64,000 nucleotides of DNA, taken from positions 372,001 to 436,000 of the forward strand of contig NZ_JANHJR010000002.1 of assembly GCF_024495425.1 (NCBI RefSeq), read 5' to 3'. Position 1 is the stretch's first letter. Each line of letters opens with the position of its first letter. This document shows, in pieces, positions 34,024 to 42,708 of the stretch. This DNA comes from Haloarchaeobius litoreus (GTDB taxonomy: Archaea; Halobacteriota; Halobacteria; Halobacteriales; Natrialbaceae). The position numbers and the translations under genes were made by a program. The notes under the pieces are model-generated. The model saw only the letters and a list, made by a program, of their open reading frames with translations. It made no database searches and was not told the DNA's origin.

Positions 34024-34283
34024 TCAGCTCGATGTGCTCGCCGCGGTGAGACGCGGTAGGGAGCCGCGGAACGTCGAGCCGAGGACGACCTCCGGCCAAC
34101 TGTCGGACGTGCCGGTGATGTGCGCACCACTGTAGACGAGATTCTCGCCGTTGTGCTGTGTCGTGACTGGGTCGCCGAACGAGGCATCGAACGGCGCGCC
34201 GCCGCCACTGTCCATCGACAGCCCGCGACAGCTGCGGTCGTCGTCGCGGCAGCGGCACCGAGCGTCGCGAGGTACTTTCTGAT
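34024..34283 (-). pseudogene. Decayed small lipoprotein gene
   Basis: Reading leftward from 34283, the codons ATC-AGA-AAG-TAC give RKYLATLGAAAATTAAVAGC, a convincing lipoprotein leader with an AVAGC lipobox, but the expected start ATG is ATC. Right after the cysteine the frame must shift by one base to reach DSGGGAPFDASFGD and on to a stop at 34024 (GC-rich third positions throughout). Both lesions suggest inactivation. A TATATT box lies just upstream (about 34293-34299). The protein family is not recognised. The remaining spacer 33814-34023 shows nothing. Confidence 0.4.
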
Positions 34284-34441
34284 TCAGACGAAATATATGG
34301 GGTGCCGTCGGCAGCTTCCGCGCCGTTCCGGCGTCCGTGCGTGTTTACGGCTCTCCATCCTAGATCGCATTCGCACAGCTGCGTCAACCGATAGAATAGA
34401 TACACCAGCGGGTCTCGACTGTGAATCGGCTTCCAGAGAAG

Positions 34442-34515
34442 TCCGCCCTCCCCGATTTGAACGGGGGGCAAGTCGATCTACAGTCGACTGCTCTACCAGT
34501 CTGAGCTAAGGGCGG
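34442..34515 (-). tRNA. tRNA-Tyr (anticodon GTA)
   Basis: The minus strand folds as a full cloverleaf of 74 nt. The acceptor CCGCCCT pairs with AGGGCGG plus discriminator A. The D arm reads GCTC...GAGC, the anticodon stem GTCGA/TCGAC encloses CTGTAGA (anticodon GTA), and the T arm CCCCG/CGGGG encloses TTCAAAT. The C1-G72 pair is the archaeal tRNA-Tyr identity element. No intron and no encoded CCA. A TTTAAGGG stretch at 34546-34553 (CCTTAAA on the transcribed strand) sits about 31 bp upstream as the promoter. Confidence 0.95.
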
Positions 34516-34661
34516 GCGCACTCTCACGTAGTCGCCGAGTACGATTTAAGGGTTATCATTCGCGCTCCCTCCCCCCGGATGATGGGCGTGTAGTACGACG
34601 GGTGTCAGACGAGGCAGATAGATTGAAATAGTTGGCGCATAGAACTGTGTGCAAAGCGGGT

Positions 34662-35180
34662 ATGAGTAAGATTACCGTGCGTGCGGACGACGAGCTGGTC
34701 GAGCGCCTGGAGGCGCGCGAAGAGTCGAAGAGCCAGCTCGTCCGGGAGGCGCTTCGGGCGTACCTCGCCGACGAGTTCGCCGACCCGCGCGGTGACTCGT
34801 CCGACGTGCAGGCCGCCACGCTGGACGGTTTCCTCGCCGACCGGGTGGCTGCACTCGTCGACGAGCGCGTGGAGCACCAACTGCGCACGCGACAGCAGGA
34901 CGTGAACGTGAACCTCCGACTCGAGGGGGCGACTGCGGAACGTGCGTCGGTGTCCGACGAATCACTGGGGACGCCGGAGCGGGAGCCGAGGTCGGTCGAC
35001 CGGGACTGTGGGCAGTGTGGCGTGGCGCTCGGCGAGGACCACGTGTACTGCCCGAACTGCGGTGAGAAGGCCTCGCGCCGGGTCTTCTGTGACTGTGGCG
35101 ACGAGATCAGGTCGGACTGGGCGTTCTGCCCGAGCTGCGGTCGTCGGACGCCTGCAGCGGACGTGTTGGACTCGGCGTAG
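34662..35180 (+). CDS. cdrL: CdrL-like regulator: ribbon-helix-helix plus double zinc ribbon
   Basis: A 172-residue protein. Residues 1-45 are a ribbon-helix-helix DNA-binding domain (KITVRADDELVERLEAREE, then SQLVREALRAYL). A helical linker reaches about 110. Two zinc ribbons follow, with ligands C116, C119, C130, C133 and C143, C145, C156, C159. In other Haloarchaea the long RHH protein CdrL is encoded upstream of cdrS-ftsZ2 and regulates that operon in cell division. The same order here supports the name. The 221-bp spacer downstream holds repeated palindromes that are its likely target. Confidence 0.8.
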   Translation: MSKITVRADDELVERLEAREESKSQLVREALRAYLADEFADPRGDSSDVQAATLDGFLADRVAALVDERVEHQLRTRQQDVNVNLRLEGATAERASVSDESLGTPEREPRSVDRDCGQCGVALGEDHVYCPNCGEKASRRVFCDCGDEIRSDWAFCPSCGRRTPAADVLDSA

Positions 35181-35271
35181 GACAGATCCGGGTCGTCGTC
35201 ACATATGACGACGAATCGGACAGTGAGTTAGGCGGTACCTTTATTATGTATGACACAGTGCATACAATCGC

Positions 35272-35382
35272 GTAAGACGGGTGTCTTACACACAGGAATT
35301 CGGGAGAATACGGGGCTCCCGCGTACGAAATCGGTGTGTAAGACGGAACGCGTGCGAAAGAATCCCACGCGGAACGTCTTAC
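35272..35382. promoter_or_regulatory. Stacked GTAAGAC/GTCTTAC inverted repeats before cdrS-ftsZ2
   Basis: Four copies of the half-site occur: GTAAGAC at 35272-35278 and 35338-35344, GTCTTAC at 35283-35289 and 35376-35382. The first two form an 18-bp palindrome, GTAAGACGGGTGTCTTAC. GTCTTACACAC (35283-35293) and GTGTGTAAGAC (35334-35344) are exact reverse complements. The array ends 20 bp before the cdrS start. A TTATTATG stretch at 35241-35248 may be an upstream TATA box. Most likely an operator for CdrL and/or CdrS. Confidence 0.6.
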
Positions 35383-35401
35383 CCAAAGGGGAATCAGAAC
35401 C

Positions 35402-35578
35402 ATGGAGCGTGTGACACTGCGAATACCGAAACAGCAGATCGAGGAGGTTGAACAGATGGTCGAGACGGGCGAGTACCCGAACCGGAGCGAAGCGATCCGG
35501 TCGGCAGTCCGTGAGATGCTCAACGAGCAGAACGACCGGTCGAACGAGAAAACCCAGCGAACCTGGGCCAAGGTCTAA
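35402..35578 (+). CDS. cdrS: CdrS ribbon-helix-helix cell-division regulator
   Basis: A 58-residue ribbon-helix-helix protein: strand [10 protein letters not shown], helix [13 protein letters not shown], then [16 protein letters not shown]. CdrS homologues in Haloarchaea are cotranscribed with ftsZ2 and control division and morphology genes. Here the stop is 2 bp before the ftsZ ATG, so cotranscription is certain in practice. The array of GTAAGAC repeats directly upstream suggests autoregulation or control by the nearby CdrL. Confidence 0.88.
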   Translation: MERVTLRIPKQQIEEVEQMVETGEYPNRSEAIRSAVREMLNEQNDRSNEKTQRTWAKV

Positions 35579-35580
35579 CG

Positions 35581-36801
35581 ATGCAGGATATCGTCCAAGA
35601 AGCCCTCGAGCACGAGGAACGAGAGCAGAAACAGCAGGCCGACGCGACGGGTGACGAGTTCGGCGACCCGCGCATCGTCATCGTCGGTTGCGGTGGCGCC
35701 GGCAACAACACCGTCAACCGACTGTACAACATCGGTGTCGACGGTGCCGACACGGTCGCCATCAACACCGACAAGCAGCACCTCAAGATGATAGAGGCCG
35801 ACACGAAGATACTCGTCGGCAAGTCCCTCACCAACGGGCTCGGCGCTGGCGGCGACCCCTCGATGGGCGAGCGCGCGACCGAGATGGCGCAGGGAACCAT
35901 CAAGGAGGTGCTCGGCGACGCGGACCTCGTGTTCGTGACCGCCGGCATGGGCGGCGGGACCGGCACCGGTGCCGCTCCGGTCGTCTCCAGCATCGCCAAG
36001 GAGCAGGGCGCAATCGTCGTCGGCATGGTGTCGACGCCGTTCAACGTCGAGCGCGCCCGCACGGTGAAGGCCGAGGAGGGGCTGGAGAAGCTCCGCGAGG
36101 AGGCCGACTCCATCATCGTGCTGGACAACAACCGGCTGCTCGACTACGTCCCGAACCTGCCCATCGGCAAGGCGTTCTCGGTCATGGACCAGATCATCGC
36201 CGAGACGGTCAAGGGCATCTCGGAGACCATCACGCAGCCCAGTCTCATCAACCTGGACTACGCCGACATGACGTCCATCATGAACCAGGGTGGCGTCGCG
36301 GTGATGCTCGTCGGCGAGACACAGGACAAGAACAAGACCCGCGAGGTGGTGAACGACGCGATGAACCACCCGCTGCTGGACGTGGACTACCGTGGTGCAT
36401 CCGGTGGACTCGTCCACATCACGGGTGGCCCCGACCTCACACTGAAGGAGGCCGAGGGCATCGCGAACAACATCACCGAACGGCTGGAGGCCAGTGCGAA
36501 CGTCATCTGGGGCGCACGCATCCAGGAGAACTACAAGGGCAAGGTCCGTGTCATGGCCATCATGACTGGCGTCCAGAGCGCGCAGGTGCTCGGCCCGAGC
36601 ACGCAGAAGCAGGCCAACAAGTCGCGCCAGGCCATCGACGGCGTCGACGAAGCCGAGTTCGAAGCCCAGCCCGGCGGTCAGCCGGTCCAGAACGGCGGCA
36701 ACCAGTCCGTCAACGGCGGCGGCTCGAACTCCGGTAGCACCTGGGGCGACGGTGGTCAGGAGGAGATCGAGCAGAACAACGGCCTCGACGTCATCCGCTG
36801 A
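35581..36801 (+). CDS. ftsZ2: Cell division protein FtsZ2
   Basis: A 406-residue tubulin-family GTPase that builds the division ring. The nucleotide motif GGGTGTG is at 124-130, [13 protein letters not shown] near 37-48, and the T7 catalytic loop is [10 protein letters not shown] with acidic Asp residues. The C-terminus (about 355-406) is a Gly/Asn/Gln-rich linker ending in NNGLDVIR, a short partner-binding tail. Position with cdrS identifies the FtsZ2 type, which acts in constriction. Confidence 0.93.
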   Translation: MQDIVQEALEHEEREQKQQADATGDEFGDPRIVIVGCGGAGNNTVNRLYNIGVDGADTVAINTDKQHLKMIEADTKILVGKSLTNGLGAGGDPSMGERATEMAQGTIKEVLGDADLVFVTAGMGGGTGTGAAPVVSSIAKEQGAIVVGMVSTPFNVERARTVKAEEGLEKLREEADSIIVLDNNRLLDYVPNLPIGKAFSVMDQIIAETVKGISETITQPSLINLDYADMTSIMNQGGVAVMLVGETQDKNKTREVVNDAMNHPLLDVDYRGASGGLVHITGGPDLTLKEAEGIANNITERLEASANVIWGARIQENYKGKVRVMAIMTGVQSAQVLGPSTQKQANKSRQAIDGVDEAEFEAQPGGQPVQNGGNQSVNGGGSNSGSTWGDGGQEEIEQNNGLDVIR

Positions 36802-36846
36802 CTCGGTATCCGCGCCTTCTTTCGACCCAACCGGCGGAGCGGCAGC

Positions 36847-37389
36847 TCAGTCCAGAACGGACGTAAACGTCGTCTCAGACCGGAACGCGCCGGTCGCGAC
36901 GGCGAACGGGTCGACCGTCTCGTCGCCGTTGGTGACGACCCAGTCGCCACGCTGTGTCCACTCCCAGCCTGCGTCGCGGACGAGGGTCTCGCCGCAGTAG
37001 CTGCCGAACGAGCGGACGACGCGCTCGAACGCCCGTGCGTCGGCACCCCCGGCCGGATCGGGCTGGACGCCGACGAACCGGCGCGAGTCGAACCGCTCGT
37101 CGACGGCGTCATCGAGCCGTGCGAGCGAGTCGGTCGTGAAATCGAGGTCGTAGTCGCTCCAGAAGTCGGCACAGTCCTCGGCCTCGTGGGTGAACAGCTC
37201 GGGTGGGTCAGACGGACGCTCCGTCCCGACGGGGTCGAGGGCAGGGCCATCGTCGTCGGTATCGTCGGACGGAGCGGTGGCGTACATCCGGTCGGGGTCC
37301 GACGCCGGGGTCGCGCGCTCGGCCGGGTCCTCGATCGAACCGTCCGACGACGACCGGAGCAGGCTCCGCAGCGTGTCGAGCAGTCCCAT
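36847..37389 (-). CDS. Conserved haloarchaeal protein of unknown function
   Basis: A 180-residue acidic protein. The N-terminus MGLLDTLRSLLRSS is an amphipathic helix that may associate with membrane, followed by a disordered acidic stretch (15-65) and a compact domain with DFWSDYDLDFTTDSLARLD and SYCGETLVRDAGWEW. It converges with ftsZ2. No family is recognised; the amphipathic start is typical of small haloarchaeal peripheral proteins. Confidence 0.6.
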   Translation of the reverse strand: MGLLDTLRSLLRSSSDGSIEDPAERATPASDPDRMYATAPSDDTDDDGPALDPVGTERPSDPPELFTHEAEDCADFWSDYDLDFTTDSLARLDDAVDERFDSRRFVGVQPDPAGGADARAFERVVRSFGSYCGETLVRDAGWEWTQRGDWVVTNGDETVDPFAVATGAFRSETTFTSVLD

Positions 37390-37498
37390 GGTCGGCGTTT
37401 CGGGGGGCGTCGGAAATCCGTTTCGGGGCGTGTATTACACGTCACACGCTCGCCGACGATGCGTCTCACGCCCCGGATGGACGGCGAAAACAGTCGAT

Positions 37499-38479
37499 TC
37501 AGACCGCTTCGAGCGAGTCGAGCAGCGAGCACTTCCGGCAGCGCTCTCTGGTCGTCGTCGCGCCGCAGTCCTCGCACTCGTGCAGGTCGGGGCCGTCGCC
37601 GTCCTCGTCGTACCGATCCGCGAGCACGCCCGCGAGCTCCTCGTAGCCGGCCATGATGGAGTGGCGGGTGCCGGGGTGGTTCTCCTCCAGCCCGTACAGC
37701 AGCTGCTGGATCTCCCCGCGGTAGGCCTCGCTGGAGTGCGGGCACTCCGTGATGTGGGCGGGCAGGTCGCGGAGATGGCAGTAGAGCGCGACCTCCTTCT
37801 CGGGCACGTCGCGCAGCGGCTTCGCGCGGGGGACGAACTCGTCCTGCTCGCTGCGGGCGTCGTCGCCGTCGAAGCCGCCGATCGAGGCGTCGAAGTGCTT
37901 GGCCATCTGGGCGACGTCGCCCTCCAGGAAGTTCATCATCGCGGTCTGGGCCTCGTCGTCGAGGTTGTGGCCCGTCAGGAGCTTGTCCGCGCCGAACTCG
38001 TCGGCGTAGCGTTCGAGCAGGTCTCGGCGGAACACGCCGCAGTAGGCACAGGCGGCCATGTTCTCGGGGTCGTCCTCGACCACGTCGTCCATGCGGACAC
38101 CGAACTCCTCCTCGTAGGTGACCAGCTCGTGGCGCATCGAGAGCTCGTCGGCGAGTTCGACGCAGGCGTCGACGCTCTCGTCGCGGTAGCCCTCGATGCC
38201 CTCGTGGATGGTCAGCGCGACCAGCTCGATGCGGGGGTCCTCGGCGAACGTCTCGTCGAGGATCTGGGTGAGGACGACGCTGTCCTTCCCGCCGGAGAGC
38301 CCGATCACCCACGTCTCGGGGTCCTCGGGCGTGGCGTCGCGTGGCACCAGGCCGTCCTCGCGGACGCGCTTTCGCACCCGCTTCTCGACGGATTCGCGGA
38401 AGTGCGACTCACAGAGGTGTGCCCCGGAGTAGGCGGCGTGCATGACGGCCTCGCGGCCGCACCTGGTGCACTCGGTCAT
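37499..38479 (-). CDS. ncsA: tRNA 2-thiolation protein NcsA (Ncs6/Ctu1/TtuA family)
   Basis: A 326-residue PP-loop ATPase that thiolates U34 of tRNAs for Lys, Glu and Gln. The ATP motif SGGKDS is at 62-67. An N-terminal zinc site uses C4 and C7 with C23, and a C-terminal zinc ribbon carries CEDC and CRKC. The central cysteines (CAYC and one in TECPHSS) are the catalytic or cluster-binding ones. Haloarchaeal NcsA uses the ubiquitin-like SAMP2 as sulfur carrier; that is family knowledge. The start at 38479 is the ATG before MTECTRCGREA. Confidence 0.88.
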   Translation of the reverse strand: MTECTRCGREAVMHAAYSGAHLCESHFRESVEKRVRKRVREDGLVPRDATPEDPETWVIGLSGGKDSVVLTQILDETFAEDPRIELVALTIHEGIEGYRDESVDACVELADELSMRHELVTYEEEFGVRMDDVVEDDPENMAACAYCGVFRRDLLERYADEFGADKLLTGHNLDDEAQTAMMNFLEGDVAQMAKHFDASIGGFDGDDARSEQDEFVPRAKPLRDVPEKEVALYCHLRDLPAHITECPHSSEAYRGEIQQLLYGLEENHPGTRHSIMAGYEELAGVLADRYDEDGDGPDLHECEDCGATTTRERCRKCSLLDSLEAV

Positions 38480-38525
38480 CGGCGGTTCCTACCCCGTCCG
38501 GCGGGATACGGGTTTCGCTGTCGGT

Positions 38526-39221
38526 TCAGACCGCGTCCAGCCCACCGTCCACCGACCGGAGGACCGCGTCCACGTACGCGTCGCGACGGCGCGAGGAGAA
38601 CAGCTCGTGGCCGCCCTCGTAGATGCGGATCTGGTCGGCGTCGGCCGCCTCGCCGATGGCTCTGACGCTGACGACCTGGTCCCGCAGCGAGCAGAACACC
38701 ACGGCGTCCTCGTCGATGGCTGGCCGGTCGCGGTGGCCACGACGCGCCTCGCGGACGAACCGCGGCGACACCTTGGCAGGGATAGCTGCCAGCTGCCGGT
38801 CGGTCGTCAGCTCGCCGATGGCGCGCCGGTCGTCGACCCCGGAGGGGATGAACCTCGCGTCGAGCCCCAGCTTCGAGACGAGCGAGAACAGCGCGCCCTT
38901 CGACTCCGGCGGGAAGTCCCACCACGGGCTCAGGTAGGTCGTCGTCTCGGCCCCGTCGAGGAACGCCGCGATGAGCCCGCCTGTGCTGTGGCCCGCGAGC
39001 CGGAACTCGTCGAGGTCGGCGACGTACGACCGCACCGGCTCCACGTAGTCCGCGTAGAAGTCGTCCGGGAAGACGGGTATCTGGAGCGCGTGGACACGGT
39101 AGCCCGCGTCGGCGAACTGCCCGACCAGCCAGTCCACGTTCTCGTGCTCGTGGCGGTTCCCCCAGCCGAGGACGAACACCAGGTCCGCATCCCCGTTCTC
39201 GTTCGTGACCCGTGGTTGCAT
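38526..39221 (-). CDS. Alpha/beta hydrolase
   Basis: A 231-residue hydrolase. The first strand LVFVLGWGNRHEHENVDWLV bears the oxyanion region, GHSTGG is the nucleophile elbow with serine, and GGHELFSS supplies the catalytic histidine; an aspartate in SLRDQVVSV is the likely acid. The substrate is unknown. The ATG at 39219-39221 gives MQPRVTNENG. The 5' end faces the lipoprotein gene on the other strand. Confidence 0.75.
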   Translation of the reverse strand: MQPRVTNENGDADLVFVLGWGNRHEHENVDWLVGQFADAGYRVHALQIPVFPDDFYADYVEPVRSYVADLDEFRLAGHSTGGLIAAFLDGAETTTYLSPWWDFPPESKGALFSLVSKLGLDARFIPSGVDDRRAIGELTTDRQLAAIPAKVSPRFVREARRGHRDRPAIDEDAVVFCSLRDQVVSVRAIGEAADADQIRIYEGGHELFSSRRRDAYVDAVLRSVDGGLDAV

Positions 39222-39355
39222 ACCACGTCCGTCGGACCGGCGCGCCATAAACGTCCCAGAACTGTCGACCCACCGTCTCTCCCGGCCGCTCCGCCAGCGC
39301 GGTCCGTCTCCCCGTGTCGGACACGTATTTGTGCCTCCCCCTGCAAGCCCGTGCC

Positions 39356-39787
39356 ATGTATCCGGCGTCCCGCCGTGCGGTCCTGACCACGGTCGTCGCG
39401 AGCCTCGGCGGCTGCCTCAGCACGTTCGACACCGTCGAGGCCCCCGGCACCCACCCGTCCGACGCCGAGCTCCGTCTCGACATCGAACGCCCCGGCGAGA
39501 ACGGCGAACGCGTCTACGTCCACAACGACGGCGCGACCGACGTGCCGATGCGTGGCTACACCCTGGAGTACGACGACGGCGTCGTCTACGAGTTCGACCG
39601 CCTCACGCTCGAACCCGGGAGCTGGGTCGCCGTCGAGTCCACGAGCGTCATCGAGGGCATGGACCGCTCCGACCCCCCGAAGTTCGTCCGCGGTGCGAAC
39701 CGCGACGAGCACCTCTGTCCCGACGGCCGCGTCACACTCGTCGGCCCGCAGGGCACCATCGTCGGCAGTACGACGTGTCCGGGCTGA
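39356..39787 (+). CDS. Small lipoprotein with lamin-tail-like domain
   Basis: A 143-residue exported lipoprotein. The leader SRRAVLTTVVASLGGC ends in a lipobox with cysteine 20 and has an SRR motif suggesting Tat export. The mature part is beta-rich (ERVYVHNDGATDVPMRGYTLEYDDG, split by its turn, then LTLEPGSWVAVES and GRVTLVGPQGTIV). That pattern resembles a lamin-tail/immunoglobulin fold. Function unknown. Confidence 0.65.
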   Translation: MYPASRRAVLTTVVASLGGCLSTFDTVEAPGTHPSDAELRLDIERPGENGERVYVHNDGATDVPMRGYTLEYDDGVVYEFDRLTLEPGSWVAVESTSVIEGMDRSDPPKFVRGANRDEHLCPDGRVTLVGPQGTIVGSTTCPG

Positions 39788-39981
39788 CCCAGCGTTCGTC
39801 GTCTGTTACCCGGGACTTTCTGGGCGATGTCGATCGCAGCGATACCATCGACGGGCGGGGCGGTCTGGCTGTCTCCGCCACACGCGACGCCGTCGACCGA
39901 GCACAGCGGCGTCGAAAACACGAGACGACGCGACATCAGTTCCACAGCACTCACAACCTCGAACGGCCTCGAACAGAACCA

Positions 39982-40434
39982 ATGAGCGAATCGTGGCGCA
40001 CCCGGCTGCAGCGGCTCGGGTTCAACCTGTGGCCGTCGTATCGGGGGACGGGCGGACGGGTCCGGTACATCGCCGAGGACTGGCAGGAGGTCAGGGTCGA
40101 GATCCCGCAGAACCTCCGGACGCGGAACTACATGGGGACGACGTTCGGCGGGAGCATCTACGGGGCGTGTGACCCCATCTACGCGATGATGCTCATCCAG
40201 GCGTTGCCGGACGAGTACACGGTGTGGGACAGGGCTGCGTCGGTGGCGTTCAAACGCCCCGGCACCGAGGACCTGTACGCCCGGTTCCGGCTGTCCGACG
40301 AGGAACTGACGACGATACGGGAGCGCCTGCGGAGCGAGGAGAGCGTCGACCGCGAGTACGAGGTCGACGTCATCTCGGCCGACGGGACGACGCACGCGAC
40401 CGTCGAGAAGACGGTGTACGTGGGGCGGGACTGA
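39982..40434 (+). CDS. DUF4442 hotdog-fold thioesterase-like protein
   Basis: A 150-residue protein of the hotdog fold, DUF4442 group. GFNLWPSYRGTGGRVRYI, NYMGTTFGGSIYGACDPIYAMM and the strand RAASVAFKRPG are characteristic; Asp in GACDP sits at the usual thioesterase position. A substrate CoA-ester is inferred from related enzymes. A 7-bp hairpin at 40454-40475 follows the stop. Confidence 0.75.
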   Translation: MSESWRTRLQRLGFNLWPSYRGTGGRVRYIAEDWQEVRVEIPQNLRTRNYMGTTFGGSIYGACDPIYAMMLIQALPDEYTVWDRAASVAFKRPGTEDLYARFRLSDEELTTIRERLRSEESVDREYEVDVISADGTTHATVEKTVYVGRD

Positions 40435-40453
40435 CGGCAACAACCTTCTTTGG

Positions 40454-40475
40454 CGTCTGGACCTCATACCAGACG
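40454..40475 (+). terminator. Hairpin downstream of the DUF4442 gene
   Basis: CGTCTGG (40454-40460) and CCAGACG (40469-40475) make a perfect 7-bp stem with an 8-nt loop 20 bp after the stop. The AT-rich ATTATCGTATTTCG that follows could act as a termination tract, or as the promoter of the histidine kinase downstream; I cannot distinguish these. Confidence 0.3.
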
Positions 40476-40567
40476 ATTATCGTATTTCGTCCTCCCTGTC
40501 GGTCGCCGTCGTTCGAGCGGCAGCCAGCCGTGGGTCCGCGGGACGGACCGCTCCGCCGGGGTGAGCG

Positions 40568-42700
40568 ATGGCGCTGCAGCTGACGCCGTACCACCTGCCG
40601 CTGGTCTGCTCGCTGGTGCTCTCGGTCGCGGTCGCCGCATTCGCGGTCCGGAACCGGGACGTGCCGGGTGGTGCACCGCTCGCGGTGTTCGCGGCCGCGA
40701 CGGCGGTCTGGACGGCCGGCGAGCTCGGCAACGTCAGCGCGACGGGGACGGCCGCGAAGACGCTGTGGACGAACGTCGAGATCACGGCCTCGACGCTGGT
40801 TCCGCCGGCGTTCCTGCTGCTCGCGCTGGAGTACACGGGCCGGCTCGACGGGCTGGACCGTCGACTGCTCGGCGCGCTGGGCGTCGAACCTGTGGTGCTC
40901 TCCCTGCTCGTCTGGACGTCGGGGCACGGTCTCGTCAGACGGGCGACCGGCCGTCGGCTCGCCGAGGGTGGCTACTGGATCATCACCGAGTCGCTCGGCC
41001 CGGCCTTTTTCGCACACGTCGCCTACTCCTACCTCGTCATCGGCCTCGGTATCGCCCTCATCGTGCGGACGTCGCTGCTCTCCCGCGGGGTGTACCTCGT
41101 CCAGGGGACTGCGTTCGTCCTCGGGGTCGCCGTCGTCCTCGTGGCGAACGTCGCCTACGTCTCCGGCCTCACCCCGCCGGGGCTCGACCCGACGAACATG
41201 GCCTTCGCCGTCTGCAGTCTGCTCCTGCTCGCGGCGATCCGCAGCCAGCGCTTGCTCGACGTGTCGCCGGCGACGCGCGAGCTCGCCCGCGACGAGCTCA
41301 TCGCGACGCTGCCCGACGCCATCGTCGTCCTCAACGAGTCCAACCGGGTGGTCGACGCGAACCCGGCCGCCGAGGAGGTGTTCGACATCTCCACGTCGGA
41401 CGTAATCGGCGAGCCGCTGGCGGCGGTGGCCCCGTCGCTGGCCGCCGCGCTCGAGGACGGGACGCGCATGCTCGCGCTCGAGCGTGGCGGCGAGACCAGA
41501 CACTACGACCTGCGGGAGTCGGAGCTCGACCGCGGCTACGGAACCGTCACCGGCCGGGTCGTCACGCTCCGGGACGTCACCGACCGAAAGCAGACCGAGG
41601 AGCGCTACCAGGCGCTGCTCGACCGCTCGCTCGACATCGTCACCGTCATCGACGAGGCCGGTGCCATCACCTACGAGACGCCGTCGGTCGAGGAGGTGCT
41701 CGGCTACGCCCAGCCCGAACTCGTCGGCGAGTCGGCGCTGGAGTACGTCCACCCCGACGACCGCGAGCACATCGCGGAGACGCTGACCGGGCAACTCGCC
41801 GAGCCGGGCTCCGAGGCGACGCTGGAGTTCCGGTTCCTGCACGCCGACGGCTCCTGGCGCTGGCTGGAGGCCCGCGCACGCAACCGGACCGACGACCCCG
41901 TCGTCGACGGCATCATCGTCAACTCCCGGGACGTGACCGAGCGCAAGCGACGCGAGCAGCAGACCGACGTCATGCGCCGGCTCCTCCGGCACAACCTCCG
42001 GAACGACATGACCGTCGTTCAGGGCTACGCCGACCTGCTCTCGGAGGCCGCGGTCGACGGCGAGGCGGAGACGCGCCCCGGCGACGACGCACCGACCGAC
42101 CCACCCATCGCGGAGTACGTCGACGCCATCGAGGAGCGCGTCGAGAAGGTCGTCGAGCGCAGCGACAAGCTCCAGCGCGTCACCGCCGAGCTGCGCGCCG
42201 ACGAGCGGCGACTCGTCGACCCGACCATGGTCATCGAGAAGACCGTCGACAGCGTGCGGCTCGCTCACCCCGACGTGAGCGTCGAGACCGACCTCGAGGA
42301 CCTTCCGCCGGTGCGGGCCGGCGACGCGTTCGAGGTCGCGTTCACCGAGCTGGTGGAGAACAGCATCGAGCACTGCGACGGCGAGCCCGCGATCACCATC
42401 ACGGCGACTGCCGAGCCCGAGGATGTCCGCGTGCAGGTCAGCGACGACGGCCCGGGCATCCCCGTCGACGAGCTCGACCCGCTGCGGAACCGCAAGGAGA
42501 CGGCGCTCGAACACGGTAGCGGCGTCGGGCTCTGGCTCGTCATCTGGGTCGTCCGTTCGGTCCGTGGCGATCTCGAGTTCGACGTCGAGGACGGCACGAC
42601 AGTCACCCTCAGGCTCCCCCGGGCAGACAGGCCGACCGGCGTCAGCGCTGCCGACACGTCCGCCGACGGAGCGAGGGCGTTATCCACCTCCGACGAGTAG
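40568..42700 (+). CDS. 7TM-PAS-PAS sensor histidine kinase
   Basis: A 710-residue membrane sensor kinase. Residues 1-225 hold about seven hydrophobic helices (a 7TM sensing module). A PAS domain spans about 245-340, and a second with PAC about 350-460 (YQALLDRSLDIVTVID, LEYVHPDDREHI). The phospho-acceptor histidine is H475 in LRHNLRNDM. The ATPase domain has N- and G-boxes VENSIEHC, DDGPGIP and HGSGVGLWLV. No response regulator lies next to it, as is usual for haloarchaeal kinases. The stimulus is unknown. Confidence 0.85.
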   Translation: MALQLTPYHLPLVCSLVLSVAVAAFAVRNRDVPGGAPLAVFAAATAVWTAGELGNVSATGTAAKTLWTNVEITASTLVPPAFLLLALEYTGRLDGLDRRLLGALGVEPVVLSLLVWTSGHGLVRRATGRRLAEGGYWIITESLGPAFFAHVAYSYLVIGLGIALIVRTSLLSRGVYLVQGTAFVLGVAVVLVANVAYVSGLTPPGLDPTNMAFAVCSLLLLAAIRSQRLLDVSPATRELARDELIATLPDAIVVLNESNRVVDANPAAEEVFDISTSDVIGEPLAAVAPSLAAALEDGTRMLALERGGETRHYDLRESELDRGYGTVTGRVVTLRDVTDRKQTEERYQALLDRSLDIVTVIDEAGAITYETPSVEEVLGYAQPELVGESALEYVHPDDREHIAETLTGQLAEPGSEATLEFRFLHADGSWRWLEARARNRTDDPVVDGIIVNSRDVTERKRREQQTDVMRRLLRHNLRNDMTVVQGYADLLSEAAVDGEAETRPGDDAPTDPPIAEYVDAIEERVEKVVERSDKLQRVTAELRADERRLVDPTMVIEKTVDSVRLAHPDVSVETDLEDLPPVRAGDAFEVAFTELVENSIEHCDGEPAITITATAEPEDVRVQVSDDGPGIPVDELDPLRNRKETALEHGSGVGLWLVIWVVRSVRGDLEFDVEDGTTVTLRLPRADRPTGVSAADTSADGARALSTSDE

Positions 42701-42708
42701 CCGCGGGT

